This document shows, piece by piece, positions 17,695 through 27,876 of a stretch of DNA of 64,000 nt (positions within the stretch are counted from its first letter, which is position 1; every line of letters begins with the position of its first letter). The notes under the pieces were generated by a model that was given only the letters and a program-made list of their open reading frames with translations, did not search any database and was not told the origin of the DNA. The position numbers and the translations under genes were made by a program. The stretch comes from Thermosinus carboxydivorans Nor1 (lineage in GTDB: Bacteria; Bacillota; Negativicutes; Sporomusales; Thermosinaceae), in the NCBI RefSeq assembly GCF_000169155.1, contig NZ_AAWL01000010.1, positions 1-64,000 of the forward strand. The letters are read 5' to 3'.

Positions 17695-19134
17695 ATGGTA
17701 ACAGAAAAATTTGTTGGCTGGCCATTGGTAGAACAGGATTATGCTGTACACATTCTAACACCAGACATTAATAACATTAAAGATATTAAGGATAAAACCG
17801 TTATTTATACGGAGGGCTGGCAACAAGGGCCTTTAGCTGCTGTGTTGCGCGGTGGCATCAATGCAAAGGCGGTGCTTGACGTTTTAGCGGCCTCAGGGGT
17901 TAGAGAAATAACTATTTTTCATCTTGAGGAAAAAATACCTTATTTGGAGGATGTTTTTTTGTCTTCAGTGGTAGCTCCTGCCCATGAAATGTTTGACCAT
18001 GTGGCCGTGCATTGGCGCCGGGAGCCTTCTATCTATGACTTGGTTACCCAAATTGGCAAAGATTATAATATGCTATTATTTGGAGCACCTCTTGCTTTAT
18101 CGGAAATATTGCCTTTTTACAAATCAATAAAAGAATATTATGCAGGCAGTATCACTATTGTTAAGGCATCGAGCCATGATATTGAGTTTGATGAGACTGA
18201 TGAAATATACAAATGGCTACGCCAGCGGACATTTGAAGCGACGGACTTTGCCCTGCCTTCAGTATTACGCAGTCATAAAAAGAAACTAAATAAAAAGATT
18301 GCCGTCATATTACCCAGTCTCAATGAGGAGCGGACTGTAGGTAACGTTATTGAAACGGCTTTGGAAGTTAAAGATGCAGGCATTATTGACGAAGTGATTT
18401 TAGTTGATTCGCAGTCGACAGATAATACCGTATCTGTCGCGGAGACGTTTGGCATTCCGGTTTTTCGCCACCCGGAGATCGAACCGCAGCTCGGCAGTTA
18501 TCGCGGCAAGGGTGAAGCAATGTATAAGAGTTTATTTGTTACAGACTGTGATATTTTGGCTTGGGTGGATACCGACATTGAAAGTATTACACCGCGGTTT
18601 TTCTATGGACTGCTTGGGCCAATGTTGACTCATCCGGAAATCAAATTTTCTAAAGGTTATTTTTCCCGGCCTGTGCGGGTGGAAGCATCTGGCCTGGAAT
18701 TGGGAGGCGGGCGTGTTACTGAGATTTTTGCCCGGCCGTGGATCAATGCCTTTTTGCCGCAGCTTTCCGGCTTCATCCAACCGTTGGCTGGGACAGTTGC
18801 CATTTACCGTGAGGAAATGTTAAAGATGCGCATACCGGCCAATTATGGCGTTGAAATTGCCATGCTGGTGCAGGCGGTAGCGAATGCTGGCCTTTGGTCT
18901 ACCTGTCAGGTTAATTTGGGCGAGGTTATTCATCGGTCGAAAGACGTAGCCAGTTTAAGTGAAATGTCGTTTCAAATATTACAAGTGCTTATTGAACTTA
19001 TGGGCATTAAGGAACTGGGCCGGCATGAAACATTGCGGCGAGTATATTCGGCTTTCGGCAAATTTGAGTTAAGTAGCAAACGTTTTAAAACGTTTTGGCG
19101 TGAATATAAATCGGAAGCGAGTGACAAAATCTAA
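17695..19134 (+). CDS. glucosyl-3-phosphoglycerate synthase-like glycosyltransferase with N-terminal Usp-like domain
   Basis: 479 residues. The C-terminal part from about residue 200 is a GT-A glycosyltransferase: AVILPSLNEERTVGNVI, VDSQSTDNTV, the metal-binding WVDTDIES near residue 292 and YGVEIAMLVQAV resemble GpgS, which makes glucosyl-3-phosphoglycerate, the precursor of the compatible solute glucosylglycerate. The first 195 residues (LRGGINAKAVLDVLAASG, VREITIFHLEE, YNMLLFGAP) look like a universal-stress-protein alpha/beta fold and are not part of ordinary GpgS. Base composition is lower in GC than its neighbours. A gggggtg ribosome site precedes the ATG. No GpgP phosphatase lies beside it. 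Confidence 0.75.
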   Translation: MVTEKFVGWPLVEQDYAVHILTPDINNIKDIKDKTVIYTEGWQQGPLAAVLRGGINAKAVLDVLAASGVREITIFHLEEKIPYLEDVFLSSVVAPAHEMFDHVAVHWRREPSIYDLVTQIGKDYNMLLFGAPLALSEILPFYKSIKEYYAGSITIVKASSHDIEFDETDEIYKWLRQRTFEATDFALPSVLRSHKKKLNKKIAVILPSLNEERTVGNVIETALEVKDAGIIDEVILVDSQSTDNTVSVAETFGIPVFRHPEIEPQLGSYRGKGEAMYKSLFVTDCDILAWVDTDIESITPRFFYGLLGPMLTHPEIKFSKGYFSRPVRVEASGLELGGGRVTEIFARPWINAFLPQLSGFIQPLAGTVAIYREEMLKMRIPANYGVEIAMLVQAVANAGLWSTCQVNLGEVIHRSKDVASLSEMSFQILQVLIELMGIKELGRHETLRRVYSAFGKFELSSKRFKTFWREYKSEASDKI

Positions 19135-19238
19135 TAAATAGCAGATAAAAGCCTACCGGCGGGCAATAATGGTACCTGCAGGGAGAACAATATATTCGCG
19201 ACCGGTGCGACCTTAATATTAAAGCAGCATTCTATTTG

Positions 19239-19267
19239 TTGCACACGCGGCGCCGTTGTGCTATAAT
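19239..19267 (+). promoter_or_regulatory. sigma-A promoter of rpmE
   Basis: The -35 box ttgcac (19239-19244), a 17-base spacer and the perfect -10 box tataat (19262-19267) lie about 58 bases upstream of the rpmE start. It probably drives rpmE and the following prfA-ywl genes. Confidence 0.8.
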
Positions 19268-19324
19268 AACGTAGCGTAGAAGCGAAGCCCCGTAAAGGTT
19301 AGATAAAGTGAGGTGCAAGATACG

Positions 19325-19525
19325 ATGCAAGAGAAAATCCATCCCAAGTACGGTGAAGCAAGAGTCATATGCGGTTGTGGCAATACCTTCACCACTGGTT
19401 CTGTTAAAAAAGAACTGCGTGTAGACGTTTGCTCCAAGTGCCATCCTTTCTTCACCGGCCAACAGCGTACGGTCGCTGCCCGTGGCCGCATCGAGAAATT
19501 CAATAAGCGCTACGGCCAGGAATAA
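19325..19525 (+). CDS. rpmE: ribosomal protein L31 (zinc-binding type)
   Basis: 66 residues of the large-subunit protein L31. The zinc ligands are visible as VICGCGNTF (Cys-x-Cys) and VCSKCHPFF (Cys-x2-Cys), so this is the C+ form that holds zinc rather than the zinc-independent paralogue. Start ATG 19325 is the second in-frame ATG; aggtgc lies 14 bases upstream. In Firmicutes rpmE commonly leads into DUF1385 and prfA, as here. Confidence 0.95.
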   Translation: MQEKIHPKYGEARVICGCGNTFTTGSVKKELRVDVCSKCHPFFTGQQRTVAARGRIEKFNKRYGQE

Positions 19526-19536
19526 GCTTGACATCG

Positions 19537-19561
19537 GAGCAGAGCAGCTAATGCTCTGCTC
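19537..19561 (+). terminator. hairpin between rpmE and DUF1385 gene
   Basis: A perfect 10-base-pair stem, gagcagagca with tgctctgctc, has a 5-base loop and no T run. It may be an mRNA-stabilising or partial attenuation hairpin that sets ribosomal protein output above that of the downstream genes. Calling it a true terminator would be unsafe. Confidence 0.45.
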
Positions 19562-19615
19562 TCGCTGTATGTGGGCGTTTCGGCCACTCTTGATCTATTG
19601 GAGAGGAGAGCAGCC

Positions 19616-20515
19616 GTGAAGAGCAAAATTACCATCGGCGGCCAAGCCGTTATCGAGGGAGTCATGATGCGTGGGCCGGGTTATATTGCTACCGCCGTGC
19701 GCGAGCCGTCGGGGAACATTGTCGTCAATAAAGAACCGCTGGCGTCAATCACTGACCGTTATCCTTTTTTGAAAAAACCGCTTATTCGCGGCGTAGTGGC
19801 GTTAGTTGAATCCTTGACCTACGGTCTTAAGGCTCTGTCGTTTTCGGCCCAGGCTGCCGGCGAAGGGGAGGAAGCGCTATCGGCGCGGGATATTGCCATG
19901 ACCATGGTTTTTTCCCTGGGGCTGGCCATCCTGCTTTTCGTCGTCATTCCTACCTATGCCGCCAAATTCATGCATAGCGTCACCGCCGATGCCCGTATTC
20001 TCAATCTGATGGAAGGATTGCTGCGGCTAGCCATTTTTATCGCCTATATTTACGGCATTTCGCTGATGAAAGACATTCAGCGCGTTTTTCAGTACCACGG
20101 TGCGGAGCATAAAACCATTCACGCCTTTGAAGCAGGCGCGCCGCTCACCGTGGAACATGTGCGGGCCTACAGCACGCTCCATCCCCGGTGCGGCACCAAT
20201 TTCCTGCTGATTGTCATGGTAGTGAGTATTATCGTTTTCGCCTTTTTAGGTTGGCCTGACCTGTGGCTGCGCATTCTGTCGCGGATCCTCCTACTGCCAG
20301 TCATTGCCGGCATTAGCTACGAAATTATCCGCTATGCCGGCCGCAGTGACAAGCGGTGGGTAAGCTGCGCCATTGCCCCCGGCCTGTGGCTGCAGAAACT
20401 GACCACCCGCGAACCGAGTGACGACCAGATTGAGGTGGCTATCCGCGCTTTGGAAGCGGTAAAGCCGGAGGAACCGGCGCAACTAGCGGAGGAGGTGAAT
20501 GCCAATGCTGGATAA
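19616..20515 (+). CDS. DUF1385 family membrane protein
   Basis: 299 residues. The N terminus [25 protein letters not shown] is the DUF1385 hallmark. Several hydrophobic segments follow ([50 protein letters not shown]), with the conserved [14 protein letters not shown] and [10 protein letters not shown] between them carrying His, Glu and Cys that could bind metal. Function is unknown; the family is sometimes described as a putative metal-dependent enzyme. The GTG at 19616 follows gagaggagag. It overlaps the prfA start by 11 bases, a linkage conserved across Firmicutes. Confidence 0.88.
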   Translation: MKSKITIGGQAVIEGVMMRGPGYIATAVREPSGNIVVNKEPLASITDRYPFLKKPLIRGVVALVESLTYGLKALSFSAQAAGEGEEALSARDIAMTMVFSLGLAILLFVVIPTYAAKFMHSVTADARILNLMEGLLRLAIFIAYIYGISLMKDIQRVFQYHGAEHKTIHAFEAGAPLTVEHVRAYSTLHPRCGTNFLLIVMVVSIIVFAFLGWPDLWLRILSRILLLPVIAGISYEIIRYAGRSDKRWVSCAIAPGLWLQKLTTREPSDDQIEVAIRALEAVKPEEPAQLAEEVNANAG

Positions 20516-21575
20516 ATTGCAGGCGATTGAAGATAAATACCTGGAACTGGAAAATCTGATCAGCGACCCGGATATTATTGCCAACCAAAGCGAATGGCAA
20601 AAACACGCCAAAGCCCATGCCAAACTCACGGAGATTGTCACAAAGTTCCGGGAGTACAAAAAGGTGCTGCAAGGGATGGACGATGCCCGGGAAATGCTTA
20701 AGGAAAAACTGGATGATGATTTTCGCGAAATGGTGGAGGCCGAGCTGGCCGAACTGAAAGCTAAATGCGTCCGGCTGGAAGAGGAGCTGCGCATCCTGAT
20801 GCTGCCCAAGGATCCCAACGATGAGAAAAACGTTATCATCGAAATTCGGGCCGGCGCCGGCGGCGATGAGGCGGCCCTCTTTGCCGGCGACCTTTTTCGC
20901 ATGTATACCCGCTACGCCGAAGCCCAGGGTTGGCGAGTGGAGCTCTTGGACGCCAACAGCTCCGATCTGGGCGGGTTCAAGGAAGTTGTCTTCAGTATCC
21001 AGGGCGATGGTGCTTACTCGCGCTTTAAGTACGAGAGCGGCGTGCACCGCGTGCAGCGCGTACCGGAAACGGAAGCCAGCGGCCGCATCCATACTTCGAC
21101 GGTGACGGTAGCCGTACTGCCGGAAGCCGATGATGTCGACGACGTGGTCATTAATCCTAGCGACCTCCGCATCGACACCTACTGCGCCAGCGGTGCCGGT
21201 GGCCAGCACGTCAACAAGACCGAATCGGCCGTGCGCATTACCCACCTGCCGACCGGCATTGTGGTGCAGTGCCAGGACGAAAAGTCGCAGATTAAAAACC
21301 GCGAGAAGGCGATGCGCGTGCTGCGGGCCAAACTGCTCGAGGCGGCGCAGGAAGAGCAGCGGGCCCAGCTGGCCCAGACGCGCAAAAGCCAGGTCGGCAC
21401 CGGCGATCGCAGTGAGCGCATCCGCACCTACAACTTTCCGCAGGGCCGCGTGACCGACCACCGTATCGGCTTGACGCTGCATAAACTGGACTTTATTCTT
21501 AACGGCGATTTGGACGAGCTTATCAATGCGCTGGTTACGGCCGACCAGGCCGAACGGCTAAAGCAGGTCGGATAA
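20505..21575 (+). CDS. prfA: peptide chain release factor 1
   Basis: It recognises UAA and UAG stops and triggers peptide release. 356 residues. The codon-recognition tripeptide region is [19 protein letters not shown] (PET in place of PAT/PVT), and the catalytic GGQ loop is [17 protein letters not shown]. The ATG at 20505 lies 8 bases after gcggaggaggtg; an in-frame ATG at 20499 is too close. prmC, the methylase for the GGQ glutamine, follows directly. Confidence 0.96.
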   Translation: MLDKLQAIEDKYLELENLISDPDIIANQSEWQKHAKAHAKLTEIVTKFREYKKVLQGMDDAREMLKEKLDDDFREMVEAELAELKAKCVRLEEELRILMLPKDPNDEKNVIIEIRAGAGGDEAALFAGDLFRMYTRYAEAQGWRVELLDANSSDLGGFKEVVFSIQGDGAYSRFKYESGVHRVQRVPETEASGRIHTSTVTVAVLPEADDVDDVVINPSDLRIDTYCASGAGGQHVNKTESAVRITHLPTGIVVQCQDEKSQIKNREKAMRVLRAKLLEAAQEEQRAQLAQTRKSQVGTGDRSERIRTYNFPQGRVTDHRIGLTLHKLDFILNGDLDELINALVTADQAERLKQVG

Positions 21576-21576
21576 C

Positions 21577-22446
21577 ATGAGCGCCAAAGAGCACAAGACC
21601 TGGACAATTGGCGCTATCTTAAGCTGGACGGGGCAGTACTTCCGGGACAAGGGCGTGGCTACGCCGCGCCTTGACGCCGAAGTGCTGCTTTCCCACATCT
21701 TGGGACGGGACCGCCTCTACCTTTATCTGAATTATGACCAGCCACTGGAGCCCGCGGAGCTGGCCGCCTTCCGTGAAGCGGTAAAAAAGCGGGTGCTGCG
21801 CGTGCCGGTGGCCTATATTACCGGCCATAAAGAGTTCATGGGCCTTGATTTCATTGTAACGAGCGACGTACTCGTGCCGCGCCCCGACACCGAGGTACTG
21901 GTGGAGGCGGCGTTGGCGCGCCTTGCCGGTGTATCCACCCCCGTAGTGCTCGATCTGGGGACGGGCAGCGGGGCGATTATCGTTAGCCTGCTTCACCGGC
22001 TACAGGCGGCCACCGGCATAGGGGTCGACATTTCGCCCGGCGCACTCGCCGTTGCCCGCGCCAATGCCCAAAAGCACGGCGTGGCGGCGCGCCTTGCCTT
22101 AAAGCAAGGCGACCTCTTTGCCCCGGTTGCCGGACAAGCCTTCGATGCCATTGTTGCCAATCCGCCCTACATTCCCGACGGCGATATTGCCGGCCTCGAA
22201 CCCGAGGTGCGGCACGAGCCCCGTACGGCGCTGGCCGGCGGGGCGGACGGTCTGGATTTTTACCGGCGTATTGTTGCCATGGCACCGGGCCATCTTAAGG
22301 ACGGCGCCTTTCTGGCGGTCGAGGTTGGCTGCGGCCAGGCGGCGGCGGTGGCCGGCCTGGCCGCAGTGAGCGGCCTTGGGGTCGAAGCCGTCATTAGGGA
22401 TTATGCCGGCATTGAGCGCGTCGTGGTCATGCGGCGCGGCCGGTGA
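21577..22446 (+). CDS. prmC: peptide chain release factor N5-glutamine methyltransferase
   Basis: It methylates the GGQ glutamine of release factors with SAM. 289 residues: an N-terminal helical domain (TPRLDAEVLLSHILGRDRLYLY) and a Rossmann methyltransferase domain with VLDLGTGSGAIIVSL and the catalytic NPPY in IVANPPYIPDGD. It starts one base after the prfA stop and overlaps the next open frame, giving tight coupling with its substrate gene. Confidence 0.95.
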   Translation: MSAKEHKTWTIGAILSWTGQYFRDKGVATPRLDAEVLLSHILGRDRLYLYLNYDQPLEPAELAAFREAVKKRVLRVPVAYITGHKEFMGLDFIVTSDVLVPRPDTEVLVEAALARLAGVSTPVVLDLGTGSGAIIVSLLHRLQAATGIGVDISPGALAVARANAQKHGVAARLALKQGDLFAPVAGQAFDAIVANPPYIPDGDIAGLEPEVRHEPRTALAGGADGLDFYRRIVAMAPGHLKDGAFLAVEVGCGQAAAVAGLAAVSGLGVEAVIRDYAGIERVVVMRRGR

Positions 22447-22457
22447 GGAGAGAGAAT

Positions 22458-23498
22458 ATGGAAACAAAATATTACCTTGTTGATAAAGAGCATCCTGACA
22501 AGCGCATTCTGGCAGAAGCAGCTGATATCCTGCGGCGCGGCGGGCTAGTCGCCTTTCCGACCGAGACGGTTTATGGCCTGGGCGCTAACGGCCTGGACGC
22601 ACAGGCGGCGGCGCGCATCTATGCCGCCAAGGGACGCCCGTCCGACAACCCGCTTATCCTGCACATCGCCGACAGCGGCGACGTAGCGCTTCTTGCCCGC
22701 CGCATTCCGGCCAACGCGGCGGCGCTGATGGCGCGTTACTGGCCGGGGCCGCTGACCATTGTCCTGGACCGGACGGACGTTGTGCCGGATGCGGTTACCG
22801 GTGGGCTGAGCACGGTAGCCGTGCGGCTGCCCGCATCGACCGTGGCGCGAGAACTTATCCGGTTGGCCGGCGTGCCGGTCGCGGCGCCTAGTGCCAATAC
22901 CTCCGGCCGTCCCAGCCCGACGACGGCCCAGGCAGTGCTAGCTGACCTGAGTGGCCGCATCGATGCCGTGCTGGACGCCGGCCCCTGCGATATCGGCGTT
23001 GAATCCACAGTGGTGGACTGTACGACGCCGGTGCCGACGCTGCTTCGGCCCGGCGGCATTACCCTGGAGATGCTGCTGGAAACGCTGGGCGAGGTCGAAC
23101 TTGATTCGGCTCTGGCCGAGAGTACGGCCACGCCTCGTTCGCCGGGGATGAAATATACCCATTATGCGCCGGCTGCGCCGATGACGCTGGTAGAAGGAGC
23201 GGGCGCCGCCGCCATGGTGCGGCGCAAAGTGACGGAAGCGCTGGCCGCGGGATGGCGGGTCGGGGCGGTCGTTTCGGCGGAAACGGCGGCGCTATTGCCA
23301 TCGGCGGTGGTTAAGGCCGTGTATGGCCCGCGGGACGATGCCGCCGCGATTGCCGCTAACCTGTACCAGGCGCTGCGCCATTTTGACGCTTGCCCGGTAG
23401 ATGTTATTTATGCCGAGGGCATTACCGAGAGCGGTCTTGGCCTGGCGGTCATGAACCGGCTGCGCAAAGCGGCCGGCTACCGTATTTTGCAAGCGTGA
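22458..23498 (+). CDS. ywlC: L-threonylcarbamoyladenylate synthase (Sua5/YwlC)
   Basis: It makes threonylcarbamoyl-AMP for the t6A37 modification of tRNAs that read ANN codons. 346 residues, the long Sua5 form: a YrdC domain (LRRGGLVAFPTETVYGLGANG, AKGRPSDNPLILHI, SANTSGRPSPTTAQAV) plus a C-terminal Sua5 domain from about residue 225 (SPGMKYTHYAPAAPM linker onward). The ATG at 22458 follows tgaggagagag. It matches ywlC in the Bacillus gene order. Confidence 0.94.
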   Translation: METKYYLVDKEHPDKRILAEAADILRRGGLVAFPTETVYGLGANGLDAQAAARIYAAKGRPSDNPLILHIADSGDVALLARRIPANAAALMARYWPGPLTIVLDRTDVVPDAVTGGLSTVAVRLPASTVARELIRLAGVPVAAPSANTSGRPSPTTAQAVLADLSGRIDAVLDAGPCDIGVESTVVDCTTPVPTLLRPGGITLEMLLETLGEVELDSALAESTATPRSPGMKYTHYAPAAPMTLVEGAGAAAMVRRKVTEALAAGWRVGAVVSAETAALLPSAVVKAVYGPRDDAAAIAANLYQALRHFDACPVDVIYAEGITESGLGLAVMNRLRKAAGYRILQA

Positions 23499-23520
23499 CG
23501 AATTTTCCAGGATAAGTTCT

Positions 23521-23560
23521 CACCTCCCGCTCATATACATTACCGTATGGAGGTGGGAGG
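23521..23560 (+). promoter_or_regulatory. possible ribosome-site-sequestering hairpin before mntP
   Basis: The bases cacctcc (23521-23527) are the exact complement of the mntP ribosome site ggaggtg (23549-23555), with cata (23533-23536) and tatg (23545-23548) able to extend the stem inside. If it folds it would block translation start. No conserved core of the manganese riboswitch (yybP-ykoY) was recognised. Confidence 0.4.
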
Positions 23561-23561
23561 A

Positions 23562-24161
23562 TTGAGCGTTTTGGAACTATTCGTGCTGAGTGCGGCGCTC
23601 GGAACCGATTTGTTTTCCGTGGCCGTGCCCATTGGTATGAATCGGGTCAGACTGAGGGTTATCGTCCAGTCGGCGGCTGTTTTTGCCTTGTTTCACATTA
23701 TTATGATTCTAACCGGCTATTATGTGGGCCACTGGTTAGGGGCGGTGGTCGAACATGTGAGCACCTACCATATTGATCTGCCGGCAGTCGCGGTGCAAAA
23801 CTGGGCCAGTGCCTTGGGCGCGCTGGTGCTGGCCGGCTTAGGCCTGCATATGATTAAGGAAACAAGAGCCGGCGATGACACCGTGGGTAGTGCCAGTCAC
23901 CCCTTGCAGGGACTGACGCTGGTCATGCTGGCGGTCAGCGTCAGCATTGACGCGCTGGCGGCCGGCTTCAGCCTGGGCATGATGGATGTGGATCTTATTA
24001 AATTAAGCGTTATCCTTGGTGCCGTTATTTTTGCTATCGCCGTCTTCGGTCTGGGGCTCGGGCGGCGGGTCGGCGCATTTATCGGCGAACGGGCGGCGGC
24101 AATCGGCGGTGCCGCCCTTATTGCCCTCGGCCTGCATGTCCTGTGGACGGCGCTGTGGTGA
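23562..24161 (+). CDS. mntP: manganese efflux pump MntP-family protein
   Basis: 199 residues, six predicted membrane segments, with the paired DUF204 repeats. The first has LSAALGTDLFSVAVPIGM and the second AVSVSIDALAAGFSLGM; the conserved aspartates in these helices are those expected to bind Mn(II). The likely start is TTG 23562 (MSVLELFVLSAALGTD), 6 bases after ggaggtg; the ATG at 23547 overlaps the ribosome site and is unlikely. It matches ywlD/mntP in the Bacillus order between ywlC and ywlE. Confidence 0.88.
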   Translation: MSVLELFVLSAALGTDLFSVAVPIGMNRVRLRVIVQSAAVFALFHIIMILTGYYVGHWLGAVVEHVSTYHIDLPAVAVQNWASALGALVLAGLGLHMIKETRAGDDTVGSASHPLQGLTLVMLAVSVSIDALAAGFSLGMMDVDLIKLSVILGAVIFAIAVFGLGLGRRVGAFIGERAAAIGGAALIALGLHVLWTALW

Positions 24162-24238
24162 AAAGCAGGGAATAGCCGTAGGTAAAGCGAAAATGATGCA
24201 AACGGAGCGGACATACTATTTAGGGGTTGAAAAGAAAT

Positions 24239-24736
24239 ATGCTGCGTATTTTGGTTGTGTGCACCGGCAACACTTGCCGCAGTCCAATGGCTGAGGCGCT
24301 TTTATCCGCGAAAATCAAAGAAAGTGGCTTGACCGACCGCATCAAGGTACTGTCGGCTGGTTTGGCGGCCGGCGGGGAGCTGCCTGCTTCCCATGGCGCC
24401 CAGACGGTCATGAAGCGGCGCGGCCTGGATTTGTCTGCCCACCGGTCGCGGCAGGTCGCACCTGAATTTGTGCAGGTAGCCGACATTATCCTGACGATGA
24501 CGGATGCGCATAAGCAGGCCTTGGTGCGCGCTATGCCCCAAGCGGCGGGCAAGACGTTTACGCTGGCCGAGTTTGCCGGCGAAACCGGCGATGTGGCCGA
24601 TCCGTTCGGCGGCGATGAGGCGGAATATGAGGCTTGCGCCTGCCAGATTGAGGCGATACTAGCTAAAGTTTGGGAAAAAATCCGCGCGTTAGCAGGAGAT
24701 GGCGGCGGCGCCGCAGAACAAGAAAGGGAAAAATAG
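24239..24736 (+). CDS. ywlE: protein-arginine phosphatase (low-molecular-weight phosphatase fold)
   Basis: 165 residues. The phosphate loop is VVCTGNTCRSPMAEA: the C-x5-R-S core of low-molecular-weight phosphatases with threonine after the catalytic cysteine. In YwlE this threonine gives preference for phospho-arginine over phospho-tyrosine. The general-acid aspartate sits in VADPFGGDEAEY. It would reverse McsB arginine kinase marks; mcsB is not in the window. The start ATG 24239 gives the usual MLRILVVCTGN N terminus. Confidence 0.92.
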   Translation: MLRILVVCTGNTCRSPMAEALLSAKIKESGLTDRIKVLSAGLAAGGELPASHGAQTVMKRRGLDLSAHRSRQVAPEFVQVADIILTMTDAHKQALVRAMPQAAGKTFTLAEFAGETGDVADPFGGDEAEYEACACQIEAILAKVWEKIRALAGDGGGAAEQEREK

Positions 24737-24760
24737 GACAGGAATTGGAGTGCGTGGCGA

Positions 24761-25201
24761 ATGTTAGTAGCGATCGGCAGTGATCACGGCGGATTTCGCC
24801 TTAAGGAAGAAATCAAACGGTTTTTGGAGGAGGAGAAAATCGCCTACCGCGATTTTGGCACCTACTCGACCGATTCGGTAGATTACCCCGACATTTCCCG
24901 CAGCGTCGCCCAAGCGGTGGCGACCGGCGAATGTGACCGGGGCATTATTATATGCGGTACCGGTATCGGCGTGTCCATCGCCGCGAACAAGATTAAGGGC
25001 ATCCGGGCGGCTCTATGCCATGACGTCTATTCGGCCCAGATGTCACGGGAACACAATGACGCTAATATTCTCACCATGGGCGAGCGGGTCATCGGACCGG
25101 GCTTGGCCCGGGCCATCGTGGCCAAATGGCTCGCCACCGAGTTTGCCGGCGGTCGTCATGCCCGGCGGGTGTGCCAGATCGCCAGCCTGGAAGAAGAATA
25201 G
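24761..25201 (+). CDS. rpiB: ribose 5-phosphate isomerase B
   Basis: It interconverts ribose 5-phosphate and ribulose 5-phosphate. 146 residues of the RpiB/LacAB family: IGSDHGGFRLKEEIKRFL at the N terminus, IICGTGIGVSIAANKIKGIRA with the active-site cysteine, and HDVYSAQMSREHNDANILTMG. It corresponds to ywlF in Bacillus and sits between ywlE and ywlG. Confidence 0.95.
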   Translation: MLVAIGSDHGGFRLKEEIKRFLEEEKIAYRDFGTYSTDSVDYPDISRSVAQAVATGECDRGIIICGTGIGVSIAANKIKGIRAALCHDVYSAQMSREHNDANILTMGERVIGPGLARAIVAKWLATEFAGGRHARRVCQIASLEEE

Positions 25202-25216
25202 GCGGAGGGATGACTT

Positions 25217-25783
25217 ATGGACGACAGCCTGACCATTCGCGCGCAGACCGAGCGGGCGGTCCGGGAGCTCATTACGGTGGCCGGCCTGGCGCCCGGGCAG
25301 CTTCTGGTTGTTGGCTGCAGCACCAGTGAGGTGCAAGGGGCTAAAATCGGTTCGGCTGGTTCGGACGCGGTGGCCCAGGAAATTTTAGCCGGACTGATGA
25401 CCGTGGCCGGCGAGTTTCAGGTGAGACTGGCTATTCAGTGCTGTGAACACTTAAACCGGGCCCTTGTCGTCGAGCGCCAGACCATGGAGCAGTACGGTCT
25501 TGAAGAGGTCACCGTCGTGCCGGTGCCCAAGGCAGGCGGTGCTTTGGCGGCACGGGCCATGCGCCAGTTTGCCGATCCGGTGGTGGTTGAGACGATAGCG
25601 GCCCATGCGGGGCTGGACATCGGCGCCACGCTAATTGGTATGCATCTCAGGCGGGTCGCGGTACCCGTCCGTCTTCAGCAAAAGTTTATCGGCCAGGCGC
25701 CGGTAACGGCGGCGCGCACCCGGCCGAAACTTATCGGCGGGGCTCGTGCTGTCTACGAATGGCCGGTTGACCTAGAGAGCTAA
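25217..25783 (+). CDS. ywlG: UPF0340 family protein YwlG (TIGR01440)
   Basis: 188 residues of a conserved Firmicute family of unknown function. Family landmarks are LLVVGCSTSEVQGAKIGSAGS, FQVRLAIQCCEHLNRALVVE with its paired cysteines, VPVPKAGGALAARAM and IGATLIGMHLRRVAVPVR. The gcggaggga site precedes the ATG. It keeps the ywlF-ywlG-glyA order of Bacillus. Confidence 0.93.
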   Translation: MDDSLTIRAQTERAVRELITVAGLAPGQLLVVGCSTSEVQGAKIGSAGSDAVAQEILAGLMTVAGEFQVRLAIQCCEHLNRALVVERQTMEQYGLEEVTVVPVPKAGGALAARAMRQFADPVVVETIAAHAGLDIGATLIGMHLRRVAVPVRLQQKFIGQAPVTAARTRPKLIGGARAVYEWPVDLES

Positions 25784-25810
25784 ACATCAGCGGCGAAGGA
25801 GGAAGCAGTT

Positions 25811-27052
25811 TTGAACGTACTTGCCGGAATTGACCCCGAAATCGCTCAGGCTATAGACCTGGAGCGTCAGCGCCAGCAAAACAAACTGGAACTTATCGCC
25901 TCGGAAAACTTTGTCAGCAAAGCGGTAATGGAAGCCCAGGGATCAGTGCTAACCAACAAGTACGCCGAGGGGTATCCCGGCCACCGCTACTATGGCGGCT
26001 GCGAATATGTGGATATTGTTGAAAATCTGGCCATTGAGCGGGCTAAAGCACTGTTTGGGGCCGAACATGTCAATGTTCAGCCGCATTCGGGCGCGCAGGC
26101 CAACACCGCTGTCTATTTCGCTCTGTTGGAGCCCGGGGATGTCATCATGGGCATGAACCTGTCTCACGGCGGCCATCTTACCCATGGCAGCCCGGTTAAC
26201 ATCTCGGGCAAATATTTCAAAGTTATTCCCTACGGCGTTAATCCCACTACCCAGCAGCTCGATTACGACGCCGTCCGCGCCGAGGCCATCCGCCAGCGGC
26301 CCAAGATGATTGTGGCCGGCGCTAGCGCCTATCCGCGCATCATTGACTTTGCCAAGCTCGGCGAAATTGCCCGTGAGGTGGGCGCCATCCTGTTTGTCGA
26401 CATGGCCCATATTGCCGGCTTGGTGGCTGCCGGGCTGCATCCCAGCCCCATTCCTCACGCCGATGTGGTGACAACGACGACCCACAAGACGCTGCGCGGA
26501 CCGCGCGGCGGTATGATCATGTGCCGGGCGGAGCTAGCCAAGGCGATTGACAAGGCCGTCTTCCCCGGCATCCAGGGCGGGCCGCTTATGCATGTCATCG
26601 CCGCCAAAGCGGTGGCGCTGAAAGAGGCAATGACCGAAGAATTTCGCCTTTATCAGGCCCAAATCCTGAAAAACGCCAAGACGCTGGCCGAAGAGCTCAT
26701 GGCCGCCGGCTTTACCCTCGTGTCCGGCGGTACCGACAACCACCTCCTGCTGGTAGATGTCAGGAGCCTCAATCTCACCGGCAAGGAGGCCGAACGGCTG
26801 CTGGATGAAGTGGGCGTCACGGTCAACAAAAACACCATTCCTTTTGACCCGGCCAGTCCGTTTGTCACCAGCGGCATCCGCATCGGGACGCCGGCCGTTA
26901 CCTCCCGCGGCATGAAGGAGGAAGACATGGTGACAATTGCGCGCATCATCACCATGGTGCTCAAGCATCCTGACGACAGCCGGGCCAAAGCCGAAGCCGT
27001 CACCTTGGTGGGACAGCTCTGCGCCAAATATCCTCTTTATGCCAACTTATAG
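25811..27052 (+). CDS. glyA: serine hydroxymethyltransferase
   Basis: This PLP enzyme moves a one-carbon unit from serine to tetrahydrofolate, giving glycine and methylene-THF. 413 residues. The N-terminal [38 protein letters not shown] and the PLP lysine in [16 protein letters not shown] are intact. Translation starts at TTG 25811, 6 bases after the end of the cgaaggaggaag site; no ATG fits. It is followed by upp in the conserved order. Confidence 0.96.
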   Translation: MNVLAGIDPEIAQAIDLERQRQQNKLELIASENFVSKAVMEAQGSVLTNKYAEGYPGHRYYGGCEYVDIVENLAIERAKALFGAEHVNVQPHSGAQANTAVYFALLEPGDVIMGMNLSHGGHLTHGSPVNISGKYFKVIPYGVNPTTQQLDYDAVRAEAIRQRPKMIVAGASAYPRIIDFAKLGEIAREVGAILFVDMAHIAGLVAAGLHPSPIPHADVVTTTTHKTLRGPRGGMIMCRAELAKAIDKAVFPGIQGGPLMHVIAAKAVALKEAMTEEFRLYQAQILKNAKTLAEELMAAGFTLVSGGTDNHLLLVDVRSLNLTGKEAERLLDEVGVTVNKNTIPFDPASPFVTSGIRIGTPAVTSRGMKEEDMVTIARIITMVLKHPDDSRAKAEAVTLVGQLCAKYPLYANL

Positions 27053-27058
27053 CGGTAA

Positions 27059-27718
<660 letters not shown>

Positions 27719-27740
27719 TATTTGGCTATTTGACGGCACT

Positions 27741-27775
27741 CCCCGGCCGCACAGCGCTGCGGCCGGGGATTTTTG
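27741..27775 (+). terminator. rho-independent terminator after upp
   Basis: An 11-base-pair GC-rich stem, ccccggccgca with tgcggccgggg, has a 6-base loop followed by attttt. It is a textbook intrinsic terminator. Confidence 0.92.
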
Positions 27776-27876
27776 CGTCGGCGGCAAATTCCATCATTTT
27801 TTCAAAATTTCTTCATAAGATCTTCACAATGCCTTGGTATAGTATAGACAAACAAAAGTTAGGGAGGTTGAACAAC

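Noticed and set aside
23499-23561. A manganese riboswitch (yybP-ykoY) before mntP
   Set aside because: The leader is too short and none of the conserved core was seen; only a simple hairpin can be supported.
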